Part shown: piece by piece, positions 53,064 through 62,735 of the stretch
How positions within the stretch are numbered: position 1 is the stretch's first letter
Layout: the number at the start of each line of letters is the position of its first letter
From: Rhodococcus sp. 06-235-1A
GTDB taxonomy: Bacteria; Actinomycetota; Actinomycetes; Mycobacteriales; Mycobacteriaceae
NCBI RefSeq assembly: GCF_002258785.1
Contig: NZ_NOYI01000009.1
Coordinates: 62,001-126,000 of the forward strand
Length of the DNA stretch: 64,000 nt
Reading direction: 5' to 3'
Program-made: the position numbers and the translations under genes
Notes under the pieces: generated by a model
Told to the model about the DNA's origin: nothing
The model's database searches: none
The model's input: only the letters and a program-made list of their open reading frames with translations

Positions 53064-53531
53064 CTACAGGGACAACGAAAAGAAGGTGCTCGACGGATCC
53101 AGCACATAGTCCGCGAAGGGCGGGCACTCGACGAATCCGTGGCGCACATACAGCCTGCGGGCGGCAGCGAAATAGTCCTGGGTTCCCGTTTCCAGGCTCA
53201 CCCGCACGTACCCGCGACGACGCGCATCGTCGAGCACGTGCACGAGCAGACTCGACGCCACTCCGCGTCCCCGCGCCTCCGCCGACGTGCGCATCGACTT
53301 CAACTCGCCGTGCTCAGGGTCGAGTTCCTTCAGCGCTGCAATGCCCCAGAGCGTGTTCACATCCCATACTGTCCACACCGTGACATCCGGTCCGCTCAGA
53401 CCGGAGAGATCGAGGGCGTGCACACTCTCGGCAGGCGAGGTGGCGTGCATGTCCTCGAGATGCTCGGTGAGCAGTGCATGCACTTGCGGACGCGACAGAT
53501 CGTCGACCTCGATCCGCAGCTCCGACGTCAC
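53064..53531 (-). CDS. GNAT family N-acetyltransferase
   Basis: A 155-aa acetyltransferase with ELKSMRTSAEARGRGVASSLLVHVL (acetyl-CoA loop ARGRGVASS about 86-94) and ARRLYVRHGFVECPPFADY, the YsnE/PA4866-like subgroup. The GTG overlaps the stop of the CrtU-like gene upstream, so it is the last gene of that operon. Substrate unknown. Confidence 0.8.
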   Translation of the reverse strand: MTSELRIEVDDLSRPQVHALLTEHLEDMHATSPAESVHALDLSGLSGPDVTVWTVWDVNTLWGIAALKELDPEHGELKSMRTSAEARGRGVASSLLVHVLDDARRRGYVRVSLETGTQDYFAAARRLYVRHGFVECPPFADYVLDPSSTFFSLSL

Positions 53532-55045
53532 CGGTTCACAAGTTTTTCGATGGCATCGAACATCTTGAATCGTCCACTCGTGGGCACAGTTTCGATGTCG
53601 TGGCCAGCGATACCCCAGCTCGCAAGAAGGGTGTTCGCAGCCTGCAACCCGGTGGTGGCCGCACGTTCCATCAACGCCACCGGCAGATCGATGCGGATGC
53701 CGTCACCCGCGAGTACCAGCGCAGGTTCGGGAGTGCGGACCGTAGGCCGTTCGGCGAAAGCGCCGAGGCCGAACATCGGGCAGTCGTCCCGCCATTCGGA
53801 CCGCTCGGCAACCACCTTTGCTGCGGCCGTTTCCGGATAGATCTCGTGCATCCTGTCCATCAGCTGCTGCCGCGTGACCTCCTCGGATTCCTCGGCGGCG
53901 TAAGCGTGCAGTTCGACGACGGAGCCGCCGGTGCGGGCAGCCCATTGCGCGGCCTCGTCCTCGAAACGTTCGAGCACACTGATGTTGTCGATCGGGGGCA
54001 TTCCGCCGGTGCCGATGAAGGCAGGTCGATCTGCGTTGACGGCCTTGCTCAACCACACTCGGTGCACCAGAAACGGTGGTGTGTTCTGCAGCGCAGCAAC
54101 CTGTTCCCGCCACGCGGACGTCCCGAGCTCGGGTGACTGCACGAGCACGCTCTGCAATCCGGCGATGTCAGCGGCGAGAACCACAGCGTCGGCATCGATG
54201 ATTCCGCCTGCATCGACGCGGAACTTACGCAGCCCGCCGCGGGTGATCTCACCGCACGGGGTGGAAGTCCTGATCTCGACACCGAGTCCGGTGAGGTACT
54301 CCCCCAGCGGGTTCCACAGCGCCTGCGGATACGGGTCGCGTGGAACGTCGAAGATCAACCCCTCGGAGGAGCCTAGGAAGTAGATGTGGAACATCATCGC
54401 CAGCTCCGCAGCGGACATCTTCTCGGGGTCGGCGAAGAAGCTTCGAGAGAACACACCGAAGGCGAGGTGCCGCGCCGCCTCTGGAAAGTTGATGTTGCGC
54501 AGGAATTCTGCGGCCGGGGTGGTGTCGAGCTCGTCGAACGTCTTGGGCACGCTCACCGTCATCAGCGGCAGTGCCGCGATGCCGTTGAGGTCGGTCAGGT
54601 CCTTCCACCGGAACGTCGGACTGCGCTTGACGAACGCGAAGGCGTTGAGCGGCGGCGTATCGGGTAGACCCTTGAATCCGTCGATTCGGCCGTCGCCGTC
54701 TATCAACGGGTAGTCGTCCACCGGACGCAACCGGGCCAACGCGGGATCTGTGCGGCGCAACAGGTTTCGTAGGTTGTAATACTGCCGAAAGAACGCGTGG
54801 AAGCCGCGGCTCATGGTCGCGGGCGACCCGTCCTCCAGCGTCGTGTCCCACCCGCCGACGCGGCCACCGAGGTAGCTCTCGCGCTCGACCACGTGCACCT
54901 TCACACCACGTTCGGCCAGAGCTGTCGCGGCACTCAGCCCGGCGATGCCACCACCGACCACCACCACATGCGGCACGTCCGCCAGCTGACCCGCATCCGA
55001 GTATCCCTGCGGCGCAGAATGTGTGACCCTTTTCGAATCGGTCAA
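53528..55045 (-). CDS. crtU: FAD-dependent carotenoid desaturase/methyltransferase-like, CrtU family
   Basis: A 505-aa flavoprotein of the phytoene-desaturase superfamily. The FAD-binding VVVGGGIAGLSAATALAERG starts near residue 27, followed by ERESYLGGRVGGW. The SRGFHAFFRQYYNLRNLLRR segment and length fit CrtU, which in actinobacteria aromatises beta-carotene rings to isorenieratene. GGAGGA about 6 nt before the TTG, which overlaps the methyltransferase stop, defines the start; the frame extends upstream to 55237. CrtE, CrtB, CrtI and the cyclase are not in this window, so the pigment role is inferred. Confidence 0.7.
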   Translation of the reverse strand: MTDSKRVTHSAPQGYSDAGQLADVPHVVVVGGGIAGLSAATALAERGVKVHVVERESYLGGRVGGWDTTLEDGSPATMSRGFHAFFRQYYNLRNLLRRTDPALARLRPVDDYPLIDGDGRIDGFKGLPDTPPLNAFAFVKRSPTFRWKDLTDLNGIAALPLMTVSVPKTFDELDTTPAAEFLRNINFPEAARHLAFGVFSRSFFADPEKMSAAELAMMFHIYFLGSSEGLIFDVPRDPYPQALWNPLGEYLTGLGVEIRTSTPCGEITRGGLRKFRVDAGGIIDADAVVLAADIAGLQSVLVQSPELGTSAWREQVAALQNTPPFLVHRVWLSKAVNADRPAFIGTGGMPPIDNISVLERFEDEAAQWAARTGGSVVELHAYAAEESEEVTRQQLMDRMHEIYPETAAAKVVAERSEWRDDCPMFGLGAFAERPTVRTPEPALVLAGDGIRIDLPVALMERAATTGLQAANTLLASWGIAGHDIETVPTSGRFKMFDAIEKLVNR

Positions 55046-55779
55046 CGCTCTTCCTCCGTGGGACGAGAGCCGAGGAACGTGTGCACCACACCGTTCTGCC
55101 ATCCGGTCATCGTCTCTCTGGCGATGCCGGTATAGCCGGCGCGCTGCATCCGCCGCATGAAGGCCGACGCGCCGTCGAACGTCACAACGCTTCGCCACAG
55201 GTGCCGGTACAGCGTGGCGTCGCGTGTCGCCAGCCACCCGAGCGGAATGATGATTCCCCAGCTCACCACGTTCCAGGAGATCCTGGCCCGGAGCGAATCG
55301 TGTACCGAGTACTCGTGGAACGCGATGGTCGATCCCGGACGCAGCAGCGACAGAAGCGATTTGAGCTCGGTGTCCGGTTCGTCGACGTTCCTGATGAGGT
55401 ACGCGGCCAGGATTGCGTCGAACGGTCCGTCGACCCCGTTGACCGCCAGGTCCTCGACACGCGAGTGCACGAACGTCACGTTCGACGGCCAGTCCTTGCT
55501 GCGGGCCACGTCGAGCATTTCGGCGGACGCATCGGCGGCGACGATCTGGGCATGCGGCGCGGCTTCGAGCAGTGCGGCAGTGGATGCACCTGTGCCGCAG
55601 CCGATGTCGAGAAGGCGGAGGCCGGCACCGAGATCAGGGATCCGCAGGCGTTGAGCCGACTTGAGCAGGTGGTCGTGATAGCCGGGGTTCGCTCCGACGA
55701 GTCGGTCGTACGCCTTTGCGCCGACATCGAATGCTCCGGGGACTTCGTTGCGCGGCAGTCCGCTCTTACCGACCTTCAC
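55042..55779 (-). CDS. SAM-dependent methyltransferase, CrtT/UbiE-like
   Basis: A 245-aa class I methyltransferase with motif I LLDIGCGTGASTAAL (about 57-71), VAADASAEML and a UbiE-like middle (DAILAAYLIRNVDEPD), ending RAGYTGIARETMTGWQNGVVH. It is translationally coupled to the CrtU-like gene (TTGA) and to the S4 gene upstream. CrtT methyltransferases sit beside crtU in Streptomyces, which suggests a carotenoid or quinone substrate; this is inference. Confidence 0.75.
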   Translation of the reverse strand: MKVGKSGLPRNEVPGAFDVGAKAYDRLVGANPGYHDHLLKSAQRLRIPDLGAGLRLLDIGCGTGASTAALLEAAPHAQIVAADASAEMLDVARSKDWPSNVTFVHSRVEDLAVNGVDGPFDAILAAYLIRNVDEPDTELKSLLSLLRPGSTIAFHEYSVHDSLRARISWNVVSWGIIIPLGWLATRDATLYRHLWRSVVTFDGASAFMRRMQRAGYTGIARETMTGWQNGVVHTFLGSRPTEEER

Positions 55780-56009
55780 AGTGCCTCTTCCTTGCTCACG
55801 CGGGCAGAAGGCCCGCCCTGGACCGATACGACGTCACCGTGGTGCAACTGCCGTCCGCGCCGCACGTCCACATCCCCGTTGACACTGACCAAACCGTCGG
55901 CGATCACGCCCTTCGCCTCGGCACCGGACTCGATGAGGTTGGCGAGCTTGAGGAATTGACCCAATCTGATCGATTCGTCGCGAATGGGGACATCGTGTGC
56001 GTCGGACAT
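55776..56009 (-). CDS. S4-domain RNA-binding protein
   Basis: A 77-aa protein consisting of a single S4 domain: IRLGQFLKLANLIESGAEAKGVIADGLVSVNG (helix pair and loop, about 10-41) and RRGRQLHHGDVV. YaaA/YbcJ-type stand-alone S4 proteins bind structured RNA, often ribosomal; the target is unknown. The ATG at 56009 starts at the conserved N-terminus; the frame continues to a GTG at 56048. First gene of the operon with the methyltransferase and CrtU-like genes. Confidence 0.8.
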   Translation of the reverse strand: MSDAHDVPIRDESIRLGQFLKLANLIESGAEAKGVIADGLVSVNGDVDVRRGRQLHHGDVVSVQGGPSARVSKEEAL

Positions 56010-56052
56010 GGCTCCATCCTGTACTAGCAAGCCGTTCGCTGCTACCAACCAG

Positions 56053-58239
56053 TCACATCGACGAACGGAACCGGCGCAATCGCAGGCTGTTGCTCACCAC
56101 GAATACCGAGGACAGTGCCATCGCGGCACCGGCGAGCATCGGGTTGAGCAGGCCGGCAGCGGCCAGCGGCACAGCCGCGACGTTGTAGGCGAAGGCCCAG
56201 AACAGGTTGCCCTTGATGGTGCTCAGCGTGCGTCGTGAGAGCCGAATGGCGTCTCCCACGGCCCGCAGATCACCGCGCACCAAGGTGAGATCACTGGCCT
56301 CGATCGCCACATCGGTGCCGGTCCCCATCGCGAGGCCCAGGTCGGCCATGGCCAGCGCGGCCGCGTCGTTGACGCCGTCGCCGACCATCGCGACGACCTT
56401 GCCCGACGCCTGCAGTTCACGAACGGCTTCGACCTTGCCCGACGGCAGAACGCCCGCGATGACCTGGTCGATTCCCACCTCGGTCGCGATCGTGCGCGCG
56501 GCGGCCTCATTGTCGCCGGTCAGCATGACGGGAGTCAGGCCGAGTGCCCGCAGTTCCGCGACGGCCTGCTTCGAGGTCGGCTTGACCGAGTCGGCGACCA
56601 CCAGCACTCCGCGGGCCCTGCCGTCCCAGCCGACGGCGACTGCAGTGCGTCCTTCACGTTCGGCGGTCTCGAAGGCGTCCGCCAATTCTGTCGGCAGGGG
56701 CATCGACCAGTCGGCCAACAACGAGCGACGCCCGATGACCGCGGCACGACCGCCCACGACGCCCTGCACCCCGAGGCCTTCGACGTTGGTGAATTCTTCG
56801 ACCGCCATGGACCGGGTCGAACCCGCGATGGCACGGGCGATGGGGTGCTCCGAACCCGATTCCAACGCTGCCGCCACGGCACGGACCACGTCCTCGTCCT
56901 CGCCGTCGGCCACGTGCACCGAGTGCAGTGTCATCTCGCCGGTGGTGACGGTTCCCGTCTTGTCCAGCACGACGGTATCCACTCGGCGGGTGGATTCGAG
57001 AATCTCCGGGCCCTTGATCAGGATGCCGAGTTGCGCAGCCCGGCCGGTGCCGACCATCAGCGCAGTGGGCGTGGCCAATCCGAGTGCGCAAGGGCACGCG
57101 ATGATGAGCACCGCAACCGCAGCCGTGAACGCACCTGCTGCGGAACTGCCCGCACCGAGCCAGAATCCGAGTGTGGCGACCGAGATCGCGATGACGATCG
57201 GCACGAAGATGCCGGAGATGCGATCGGCCAAACGCTGTGCCTGCGCCTTACCCGTCTGCGCGTCCTCGACCGCCTTCGCCATCTGCGCCAACTGGGTATC
57301 TGCGCCGATTCGGCTTGCCCGCACTGCGATTCGGCCACCGACGTTGACCGTTGCACCGACCACGGCGTCGCCGACGCCGACTTCCTCGGGCACGGACTCA
57401 CCCGTCAGCATCGATCGGTCGACGGCGGAGGACCCACTCTCGACGATGCCGTCGGTGGCCACCTTCTCACCCGGGCGGACGACGAACAGATCGCCGACGG
57501 CCAACTGCTCGATCGGAATCTGTTGTTCTTCATCACCTTTCAGAACCGAGACCGTCTTGGCACCGAGGTCCATCAGCGCACGCAACGCTGCCCCGGCCTG
57601 ACGCTTGGATCGACTTTCGAACCAGCGGCCGGCGAGAATGAACGTGGTCACGCCCGCCGCGGCCTCGAGGTAGATGTTGTTCGCCCCGTCGGTCCGCGCG
57701 ATCGTGAACTCGAAGGGGTGCGTCATACCGGGTGTTCCTGCGGTTCCGAAGAACAGTGCGTACAACGACCATCCCAGCGCAGCAAGGGTTCCCATGCTGA
57801 CGAGGGTGTCCATGGTCGAGGTGCCGTGCCGCAGGTTGGTCCACGCGGCGCGATGGAACGGCCATGCCCCCCACACGACGACGGGCGCAGCGAGAGTCAA
57901 CGAGAGCCACTGCCAGTTGGTGAACTGCAACGCCGGAATCATCGCCATCGCGATCACCGGCACGCTGAGCACCGCCGACACGATCAGCCGCTGTTTCAGT
58001 GGGTCGGTGGGAAGCTCGGCGGCAGGCTCGGCGGCAGGCACAGTGGCGGTGTATCCGGCGGCTTCGACGGCCGCGATCAAATCCTCGGTGGCCACGCCGT
58101 CACTGGTGACGCGTGCCTTCTCGGTGGCGTAGTTGACCGTCGCCGAGACCCCGTCGAGCTTGTTGAGCTTGCGTTCGATGCGGTTGGCGCACGACGCACA
58201 GGTCATGCCACCCAGGATCAGTTCGGTTTCCTGGCTCAT
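56053..58239 (-). CDS. copA: copper-exporting P1B-type ATPase
   Basis: A 728-aa heavy-metal ATPase that exports Cu(I). The N-terminal metal-binding domain has GGMTCASC (Cys14, Cys17). Transport-site CPC ([13 protein letters not shown]), phosphorylation DKTGT, TGES, MLTGDN and [10 protein letters not shown] are all present, with eight predicted helices. The ATG overlaps the stop of the His-rich partner gene upstream (ATGA). The operon promoter carries a CsoR-type operator at 59131-59144, so copper induction is expected. Confidence 0.93.
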   Translation of the reverse strand: MSQETELILGGMTCASCANRIERKLNKLDGVSATVNYATEKARVTSDGVATEDLIAAVEAAGYTATVPAAEPAAELPTDPLKQRLIVSAVLSVPVIAMAMIPALQFTNWQWLSLTLAAPVVVWGAWPFHRAAWTNLRHGTSTMDTLVSMGTLAALGWSLYALFFGTAGTPGMTHPFEFTIARTDGANNIYLEAAAGVTTFILAGRWFESRSKRQAGAALRALMDLGAKTVSVLKGDEEQQIPIEQLAVGDLFVVRPGEKVATDGIVESGSSAVDRSMLTGESVPEEVGVGDAVVGATVNVGGRIAVRASRIGADTQLAQMAKAVEDAQTGKAQAQRLADRISGIFVPIVIAISVATLGFWLGAGSSAAGAFTAAVAVLIIACPCALGLATPTALMVGTGRAAQLGILIKGPEILESTRRVDTVVLDKTGTVTTGEMTLHSVHVADGEDEDVVRAVAAALESGSEHPIARAIAGSTRSMAVEEFTNVEGLGVQGVVGGRAAVIGRRSLLADWSMPLPTELADAFETAEREGRTAVAVGWDGRARGVLVVADSVKPTSKQAVAELRALGLTPVMLTGDNEAAARTIATEVGIDQVIAGVLPSGKVEAVRELQASGKVVAMVGDGVNDAAALAMADLGLAMGTGTDVAIEASDLTLVRGDLRAVGDAIRLSRRTLSTIKGNLFWAFAYNVAAVPLAAAGLLNPMLAGAAMALSSVFVVSNSLRLRRFRSSM

Positions 58240-59120
58240 GCCTGCCCCTCCCGTACTTCGATGGTGAATTCGGCCGTGTGCACGACGCCTGCGTGCTGGA
58301 AGTCCAGATAGAGCGCATATGTTCCCGCGGTCGGTGCATCGACGGTGAAGTCGACCGTCGGACCGGGCGGCCCGTCCTCGGGGTGTACGTGCAGGTAGGC
58401 CAGGTCGTCGGCCCGCAGTGCCACCAGATGTCCGTAGGCACCGAGGTACGGCTCGAGGTCGGTGACCTCGCGGCCGTCCTGCTCGATCGTCAGGGAGACG
58501 GTCGAGTTCGTGCCCGCGGTCACCGCACCGGCGAGCGTCACGGTGTAACCGTCGACCCTCGATGTCACATTCGGTGGACTCAGGGGCTGCGGCCGATAGT
58601 CGCCGGGCACGGTCAGCTCTGCCCCCAGGGTGATGTTCTCTCCACCGGCCGGAGTGAAGTCCGCGAACAGACGGTACGGCCCGGGCCGGGTGAGATCGAG
58701 AGCCGTCGACCACGTCCCCGACGCGTCACGCGTCGGATGTACGTGCTGAAAGTCCGTCAGATCGCGACGCACGACGACGAGGTGCAGTTGCTTGGTGTGC
58801 ATGTCGTCGTAGTCGGTCAGAACAGCCCCGTCCGGTCCCCGGATCGTGAAAGCGACCGGTACGGCCGGGCCGGACTCCACGACGGATCGATCGAGCCCGA
58901 GGGTGTAGCCGTCCTGGGTGGCCTGTAGCCCGGCCGGAATCGAGGTCGACTCGGGTGCTTCGTGCGAATCGTGACCGGTGTGCGGGGCCGCGGTGGCGGC
59001 CGGGGCGTCGGGCCCGATCGTGTCTCCGACGAACAGGGCAGCAAGGAACAGAAATGCGATCCCTACGAAGAACCCGACGAGTTTGGTGGGGGCGTCGAGT
59101 TCCTGCCGTCCTGAGTTCAT
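58236..59120 (-). CDS. membrane-anchored His-rich protein of the copper operon
   Basis: A 294-aa protein with one N-terminal helix (about 13-34) and an extracytoplasmic part. Two similar beta-sandwich modules appear, one with [23 protein letters not shown] (about 107-129) and one with [22 protein letters not shown] (about 229-250), each carrying several His and the first a Met. A His-rich linker (PHTGHDSHE) follows the helix. This pattern suggests metal binding, probably delivering copper to or receiving it from CopA, with which it is coupled. I know no precise family name; YtkA/CopC-like folds are possible. Confidence 0.7.
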   Translation of the reverse strand: MNSGRQELDAPTKLVGFFVGIAFLFLAALFVGDTIGPDAPAATAAPHTGHDSHEAPESTSIPAGLQATQDGYTLGLDRSVVESGPAVPVAFTIRGPDGAVLTDYDDMHTKQLHLVVVRRDLTDFQHVHPTRDASGTWSTALDLTRPGPYRLFADFTPAGGENITLGAELTVPGDYRPQPLSPPNVTSRVDGYTVTLAGAVTAGTNSTVSLTIEQDGREVTDLEPYLGAYGHLVALRADDLAYLHVHPEDGPPGPTVDFTVDAPTAGTYALYLDFQHAGVVHTAEFTIEVREGQA

Positions 59121-59126
59121 AGGCCT

Positions 59127-59144
59127 ACCCTACCCCCCCAGGGT
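59127..59144 (-). promoter_or_regulatory. CsoR-type operator over the copper operon promoter
   Basis: TACCC-CCCA-GGGTA (59131-59144) has the dyad and C/G-run pattern of CsoR operators. It overlaps the minus-strand -10 box TAGGGT (59127-59132), which lies 6 nt before the ATG, so bound repressor would block the promoter. Confidence 0.7.
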
Positions 59145-59146
59145 AT

Positions 59147-59659
59147 CTAAGCGGTAGGTTCGAGTTGCATCTTGTAGCCGACGTGCGAGTCGACGAAGCC
59201 GAGACGGGTGTAGAAGCGATGCGCGTCCGTGCGACTGACGTCGGAGGTCAGCTGCACCAGGGCGCATCCCTGCCGCGCGGCCTCGTCGATCGCCCACCTG
59301 ATCAGCACACCGCCCAGTCCCCGGCTGCGCCACCGACCGTCCACTCGAACTGCCTCGATCTGCGCCCGCAACGCGCCCCCTCGCGCCAGCCCGGGAATGA
59401 GGGTCAGCTGCAGCGTTGCCACCACCGCGTCACCGTGCACCGCGACTACCTGCAGGTTCCGTGGGTCCGATGAGATGTGCTCGAGCGCAGCGCGATACCG
59501 ATCCATGTCGTCGGCCGACTCGCGCACTGCGCCCAACGGGTCGTCGACCAGCAGCGCCACGATCGAATCCAGGTCCGACGCCACAGCCTCGCGCAGAACG
59601 CAGGTCGATCCATCGATCAGGTCGAATTCCATCGATGTCATTCGGGGGTGAATTGCCAT
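59147..59659 (-). CDS. GNAT family N-acetyltransferase
   Basis: A 170-aa acetyltransferase with IEAVRVDGRWRSRGLGGVLIRWAID (loop RWRSRGLGG about 112-120) and SRTDAHRFYTRLGFVDSHVGYKM near the end. The substrate is unknown. The ATG at 59659 is preferred because minus-strand TACCGT (59667-59672) lies 7 nt upstream; internal ATGs 7 and 10 codons on are alternatives. It ends just upstream of the copper operon promoter and is transcribed towards it. Confidence 0.78.
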   Translation of the reverse strand: MAIHPRMTSMEFDLIDGSTCVLREAVASDLDSIVALLVDDPLGAVRESADDMDRYRAALEHISSDPRNLQVVAVHGDAVVATLQLTLIPGLARGGALRAQIEAVRVDGRWRSRGLGGVLIRWAIDEAARQGCALVQLTSDVSRTDAHRFYTRLGFVDSHVGYKMQLEPTA

Positions 59660-59778
59660 GCGCACGACGGTAAATGATGCGCTTTGTAACGCGAACGATC
59701 CGATGGACGAAATGTCGGGTAACCCACTGGCAACTGCAGTGGGGATCGGTTCGGGCGGACATGATGGGGATCGCAAAC

Positions 59779-61464
59779 ATGAATGTTGGCAAGTCGAAGC
59801 GAGTGCGCGTTGCATTGAGCGCGTTCGCAATCGGAGCACTCGGTGCCGGAGTGGTGATCGCCGCGCCGTGGTCCACGTCCTCCACGAGTACAGAAGCCTC
59901 CATCGAATTGGTGTCGACCGCGACGTGTTACGACATGGTCAGCATCGCGATCGGCGGCCGCGGCGACACTCCTCGCGAAGGCGTCAAGTGGCTCACCACC
60001 CCCGACGGCGAGCGGCTCCCCGCAGCGATGTCGGGTGACTACTCCAGCGACTGGATCGACCAGGCCGTGCGTGCGCCCAACAACGGCAACGTGGTTCCGG
60101 ACTCCTACGCCGCGGTGTACGTCGAATACCCAGCCGACCTGGCGAGTTACGAGAACGCCGTCCAGACCGGTGTGACGAACTCACAGACAATCATGAAGTC
60201 GATCACGGCGTCCTGCCCCAAGACCCGCTTCGCCATCGTCGGCTACAGCGAAGGCGCGGACGTGGCTCGCCGAACCGCCATGGAGGTCGGCAACCAGGTT
60301 GCCGGAGCCGACGGCAAGTACGGAATCGTCGATCCCTCGCAGGTCGTGGGAGTCGTCATCTTCGCCGACGCGGGACGCGTCTCGGGAGAAGGCCCGTTCC
60401 CCGGCGCCGAGAACCCGTTCAGCAACCCGGACGGCTTCGACACCAAGTACCAGAACGGCAACAACGCAATTCCCGGCCAGGGCGCACTGCCCGGCACGTC
60501 CGGCGGGTTCGGAGCACTCGACGGCCGAGTGGCGTCCTTCTGCTCCGACGGCGACCTCACCTGTGCACTGCCGGAGAACACGTCGCTGATTCATCTTGCC
60601 GCCAACATCGGTCGTCAGGTCAATGCCGACGCACTGCAGAACGAGCAGCTCACCCCCGCCACCGGTGCAGATCTGGCACTGGCCCTGGGACGCATCGCAG
60701 TCAACGCCTTCAACGACATCGCCTCGCAGCCCAATTGGATGCAGAGCGACGAGACATTCCTCGACGTGCTGATCAAGGTGTCCGAGCCGAACTACAAGCC
60801 CGGCACCGTCACCACTCCCGTCGCGGCCAAGGTCGACGGCGAGCAGGAGCCGATCGAAACCGGCCAGATGGTCGACCTGGCATACCTGCCGCAGAAGATC
60901 TTCCGCGAGATCACCGGATTCATCGCCTCCAACCAGAACACCGTTCCGGTGATCATGAACGACCCGTACGGCCTCACCTTGGGCCCCGGATCGGGACACC
61001 ACTTCGATTACTGGCGTGACGCCGACGCGGCCAACGGCAAGCCCTTGACCTCGGTGCAGTACGCCGCGGCCTGGTTGACCCAGCTGGCGGAAGAGGCCAA
61101 CAGGGGCGAGCCGATCAAGTCCGCAGCGGTTCAGGAGAAGGCGGGACGTGCGGCGATCGAAACGATCGTGGCACCCGCGACCACCTCGGCAACGGCAACT
61201 CCGAAGGCTACGACGACCGCCCCGGCAACCTCGACACCCGTCGTGACCACCACGGTTCCGGTTGTGCCTGCACCCGCGGCAGAAGCACCGGCACCGGCAC
61301 CGGCGTCCGAGCCGGTCGTAACCCCCGAGTGCACCGTCCCCGTCGAGGGTGAGACGCCCGTCGAGGGTGCACCGCCGCTCTGTGTCACCCCGACCGAGAC
61401 ACCCGCTGCAGTAGCACCCGAGACTGCGGTTCCGACCACGACGGCGGCGGTTCCTGCTCCCTAG
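59779..61464 (+). CDS. secreted cutinase-like / PE-PPE-type hydrolase with Pro-Thr-rich tail
   Basis: A 561-aa exported protein. A signal-anchor (about 8-30) precedes an alpha/beta hydrolase domain with nucleophile Ser157 (VGYSEGAD) and a conserved Cys pair (Cys50, Cys146), as in the cutinase/PE-PPE esterase group. A C-terminal region from about 465 is rich in Thr, Pro and Ala (TATPKATTTAPATSTPVVTT), typical of cell-wall-spanning or glycosylated tails. The ATG at 59779 is chosen before the basic start of the signal; GGGGAT lies about 8 nt upstream. In-frame ATGs at 59761 and 59764 are alternatives. Substrate unknown. Confidence 0.75.
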   Translation: MNVGKSKRVRVALSAFAIGALGAGVVIAAPWSTSSTSTEASIELVSTATCYDMVSIAIGGRGDTPREGVKWLTTPDGERLPAAMSGDYSSDWIDQAVRAPNNGNVVPDSYAAVYVEYPADLASYENAVQTGVTNSQTIMKSITASCPKTRFAIVGYSEGADVARRTAMEVGNQVAGADGKYGIVDPSQVVGVVIFADAGRVSGEGPFPGAENPFSNPDGFDTKYQNGNNAIPGQGALPGTSGGFGALDGRVASFCSDGDLTCALPENTSLIHLAANIGRQVNADALQNEQLTPATGADLALALGRIAVNAFNDIASQPNWMQSDETFLDVLIKVSEPNYKPGTVTTPVAAKVDGEQEPIETGQMVDLAYLPQKIFREITGFIASNQNTVPVIMNDPYGLTLGPGSGHHFDYWRDADAANGKPLTSVQYAAAWLTQLAEEANRGEPIKSAAVQEKAGRAAIETIVAPATTSATATPKATTTAPATSTPVVTTTVPVVPAPAAEAPAPAPASEPVVTPECTVPVEGETPVEGAPPLCVTPTETPAAVAPETAVPTTTAAVPAP

Positions 61465-61470
61465 GTGAAC

Positions 61471-61498
61471 GGAACCTCGTTCTCCGCTACGAGGTTCC
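61471..61498. terminator. bidirectional terminator
   Basis: GGAACCTCGT (61471-61480) and ACGAGGTTCC (61489-61498) form a perfect 10-bp stem with an 8-nt loop between the two convergent genes; the right arm overlaps the last codons of the minus-strand gene. Confidence 0.75.
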
Positions 61499-62731
61499 GC
61501 TCACGACGGCGGGCCGACGCATCAGCAGGGCGCAGGCACCCGTCATCACCGCAACAACCACGAGCCCGGCCACCGACAACACCAGGTGGTCGGGCTCGGT
61601 CGTGGTCGTGAAGACTGCGCGGTCGTATGCCGAGGCAGTCTGAAAGCTTGCGGAATACACCGTCACCGGCAGGGTCATCGTGAACAGCGCGGGCAACGAG
61701 AGTGCCAGTGAACCCGGTGAGGTCGTCAGAGCGGACACCACCACGAACGCGGCGACGAACGGCAGAATGAATTCAGTTCCTGTCGGCACCTCGAAGTAAC
61801 CCTCGACAACGGCCGCAACAGCGATCAGGAGCAGCCCGCCCAGTCCGATGTACAGCTGCGGCCACCGGAACCCGATCCCTGCTCCGACGATCAGCAGGCC
61901 CACACTCAGAGCCAGCTGTGCACTGTCTTCAGCGGCCAGGCCGAACGAGCCGAGCGCAGACGCCGACAGTGCGACGAGCACCAGCAGCACGCGGCCGTCG
62001 CGCCCGGGGATCAGGAACGAGGCCAGCAATGCAATTGCTGTCACGCCGGCGAGGCTGCCGAGCCAGACCTCGCTCCCGGCGTTGTGACTGGCGGCAATCC
62101 AGCTCAGGACTCCCGCCGCGACCGGCAATGGAATGCCGACCAACAGAATTCGCCGGGTCTCGTACGGCTGTAGTTCCTCGTGGCGGTGCGCCAGGAACAG
62201 AGCAACCGCGGTGCCCGACGCGACGATCACCATCACTATCGCCCGCTGTGGGCTCACGTCGTCCTCGGCACCGACCACATCCCAGACGAACACGGGACCG
62301 TCGTTCGCCTCCAACAACGCATCCAGTGCGCCACCGAGCAGACCGGCCCCGAGGACGGCAACTGCCAACGCGGCCTGTGCACCTCGATGCCGCCCGGCCA
62401 ACACCGCAGCCGCGGCGAGCAATGCACCGGTGGCCAGTGCGCCGGCCCACTGGCCGAGCAATCCGGTCACCATTCCGACGGTCTGGAACACGACGACGAG
62501 CACCGATGCGATCGCCACAACGATCGAGGCGCGCGCGCTCGCACGCGCCAGCGCGACCGAGGCCACGCAGGCAGAAATCGCAACGACGGTCAGCCCGTTG
62601 ACAATTGCCCAGAACGAACGGAGTTCCGCGGTGCTGCTCAACAGAGAGTCGAACGGGCCGATGTCACTGATGGCATAGCCGACGACAAAACCGGCCAGGA
62701 GCATCGACAGTACTTTCATACTGCCGATCAT
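61487..62731 (-). CDS. integral membrane protein of unknown function
   Basis: A 414-aa protein with about eleven to twelve hydrophobic helices throughout and very few charged residues except in short loops (AGRHRGAQ, AHRHEELQPYETRR, IPGRDGR). No transporter signature could be recognised. It lies 4 nt after the end of the aldehyde dehydrogenase gene on the same strand, so it may be co-transcribed with it. Confidence 0.6.
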   Translation of the reverse strand: MIGSMKVLSMLLAGFVVGYAISDIGPFDSLLSSTAELRSFWAIVNGLTVVAISACVASVALARASARASIVVAIASVLVVVFQTVGMVTGLLGQWAGALATGALLAAAAVLAGRHRGAQAALAVAVLGAGLLGGALDALLEANDGPVFVWDVVGAEDDVSPQRAIVMVIVASGTAVALFLAHRHEELQPYETRRILLVGIPLPVAAGVLSWIAASHNAGSEVWLGSLAGVTAIALLASFLIPGRDGRVLLVLVALSASALGSFGLAAEDSAQLALSVGLLIVGAGIGFRWPQLYIGLGGLLLIAVAAVVEGYFEVPTGTEFILPFVAAFVVVSALTTSPGSLALSLPALFTMTLPVTVYSASFQTASAYDRAVFTTTTEPDHLVLSVAGLVVVAVMTGACALLMRRPAVVSGTS

Positions 62732-62735
62732 GCCG

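Noticed and set aside
58240-58713. N-terminal extension of CopA
   Set aside because: The metal-binding domain begins at the ATG at 58239, which overlaps the upstream stop; the extra part is antisense-like Arg/Gly-rich sequence from the His-rich gene.
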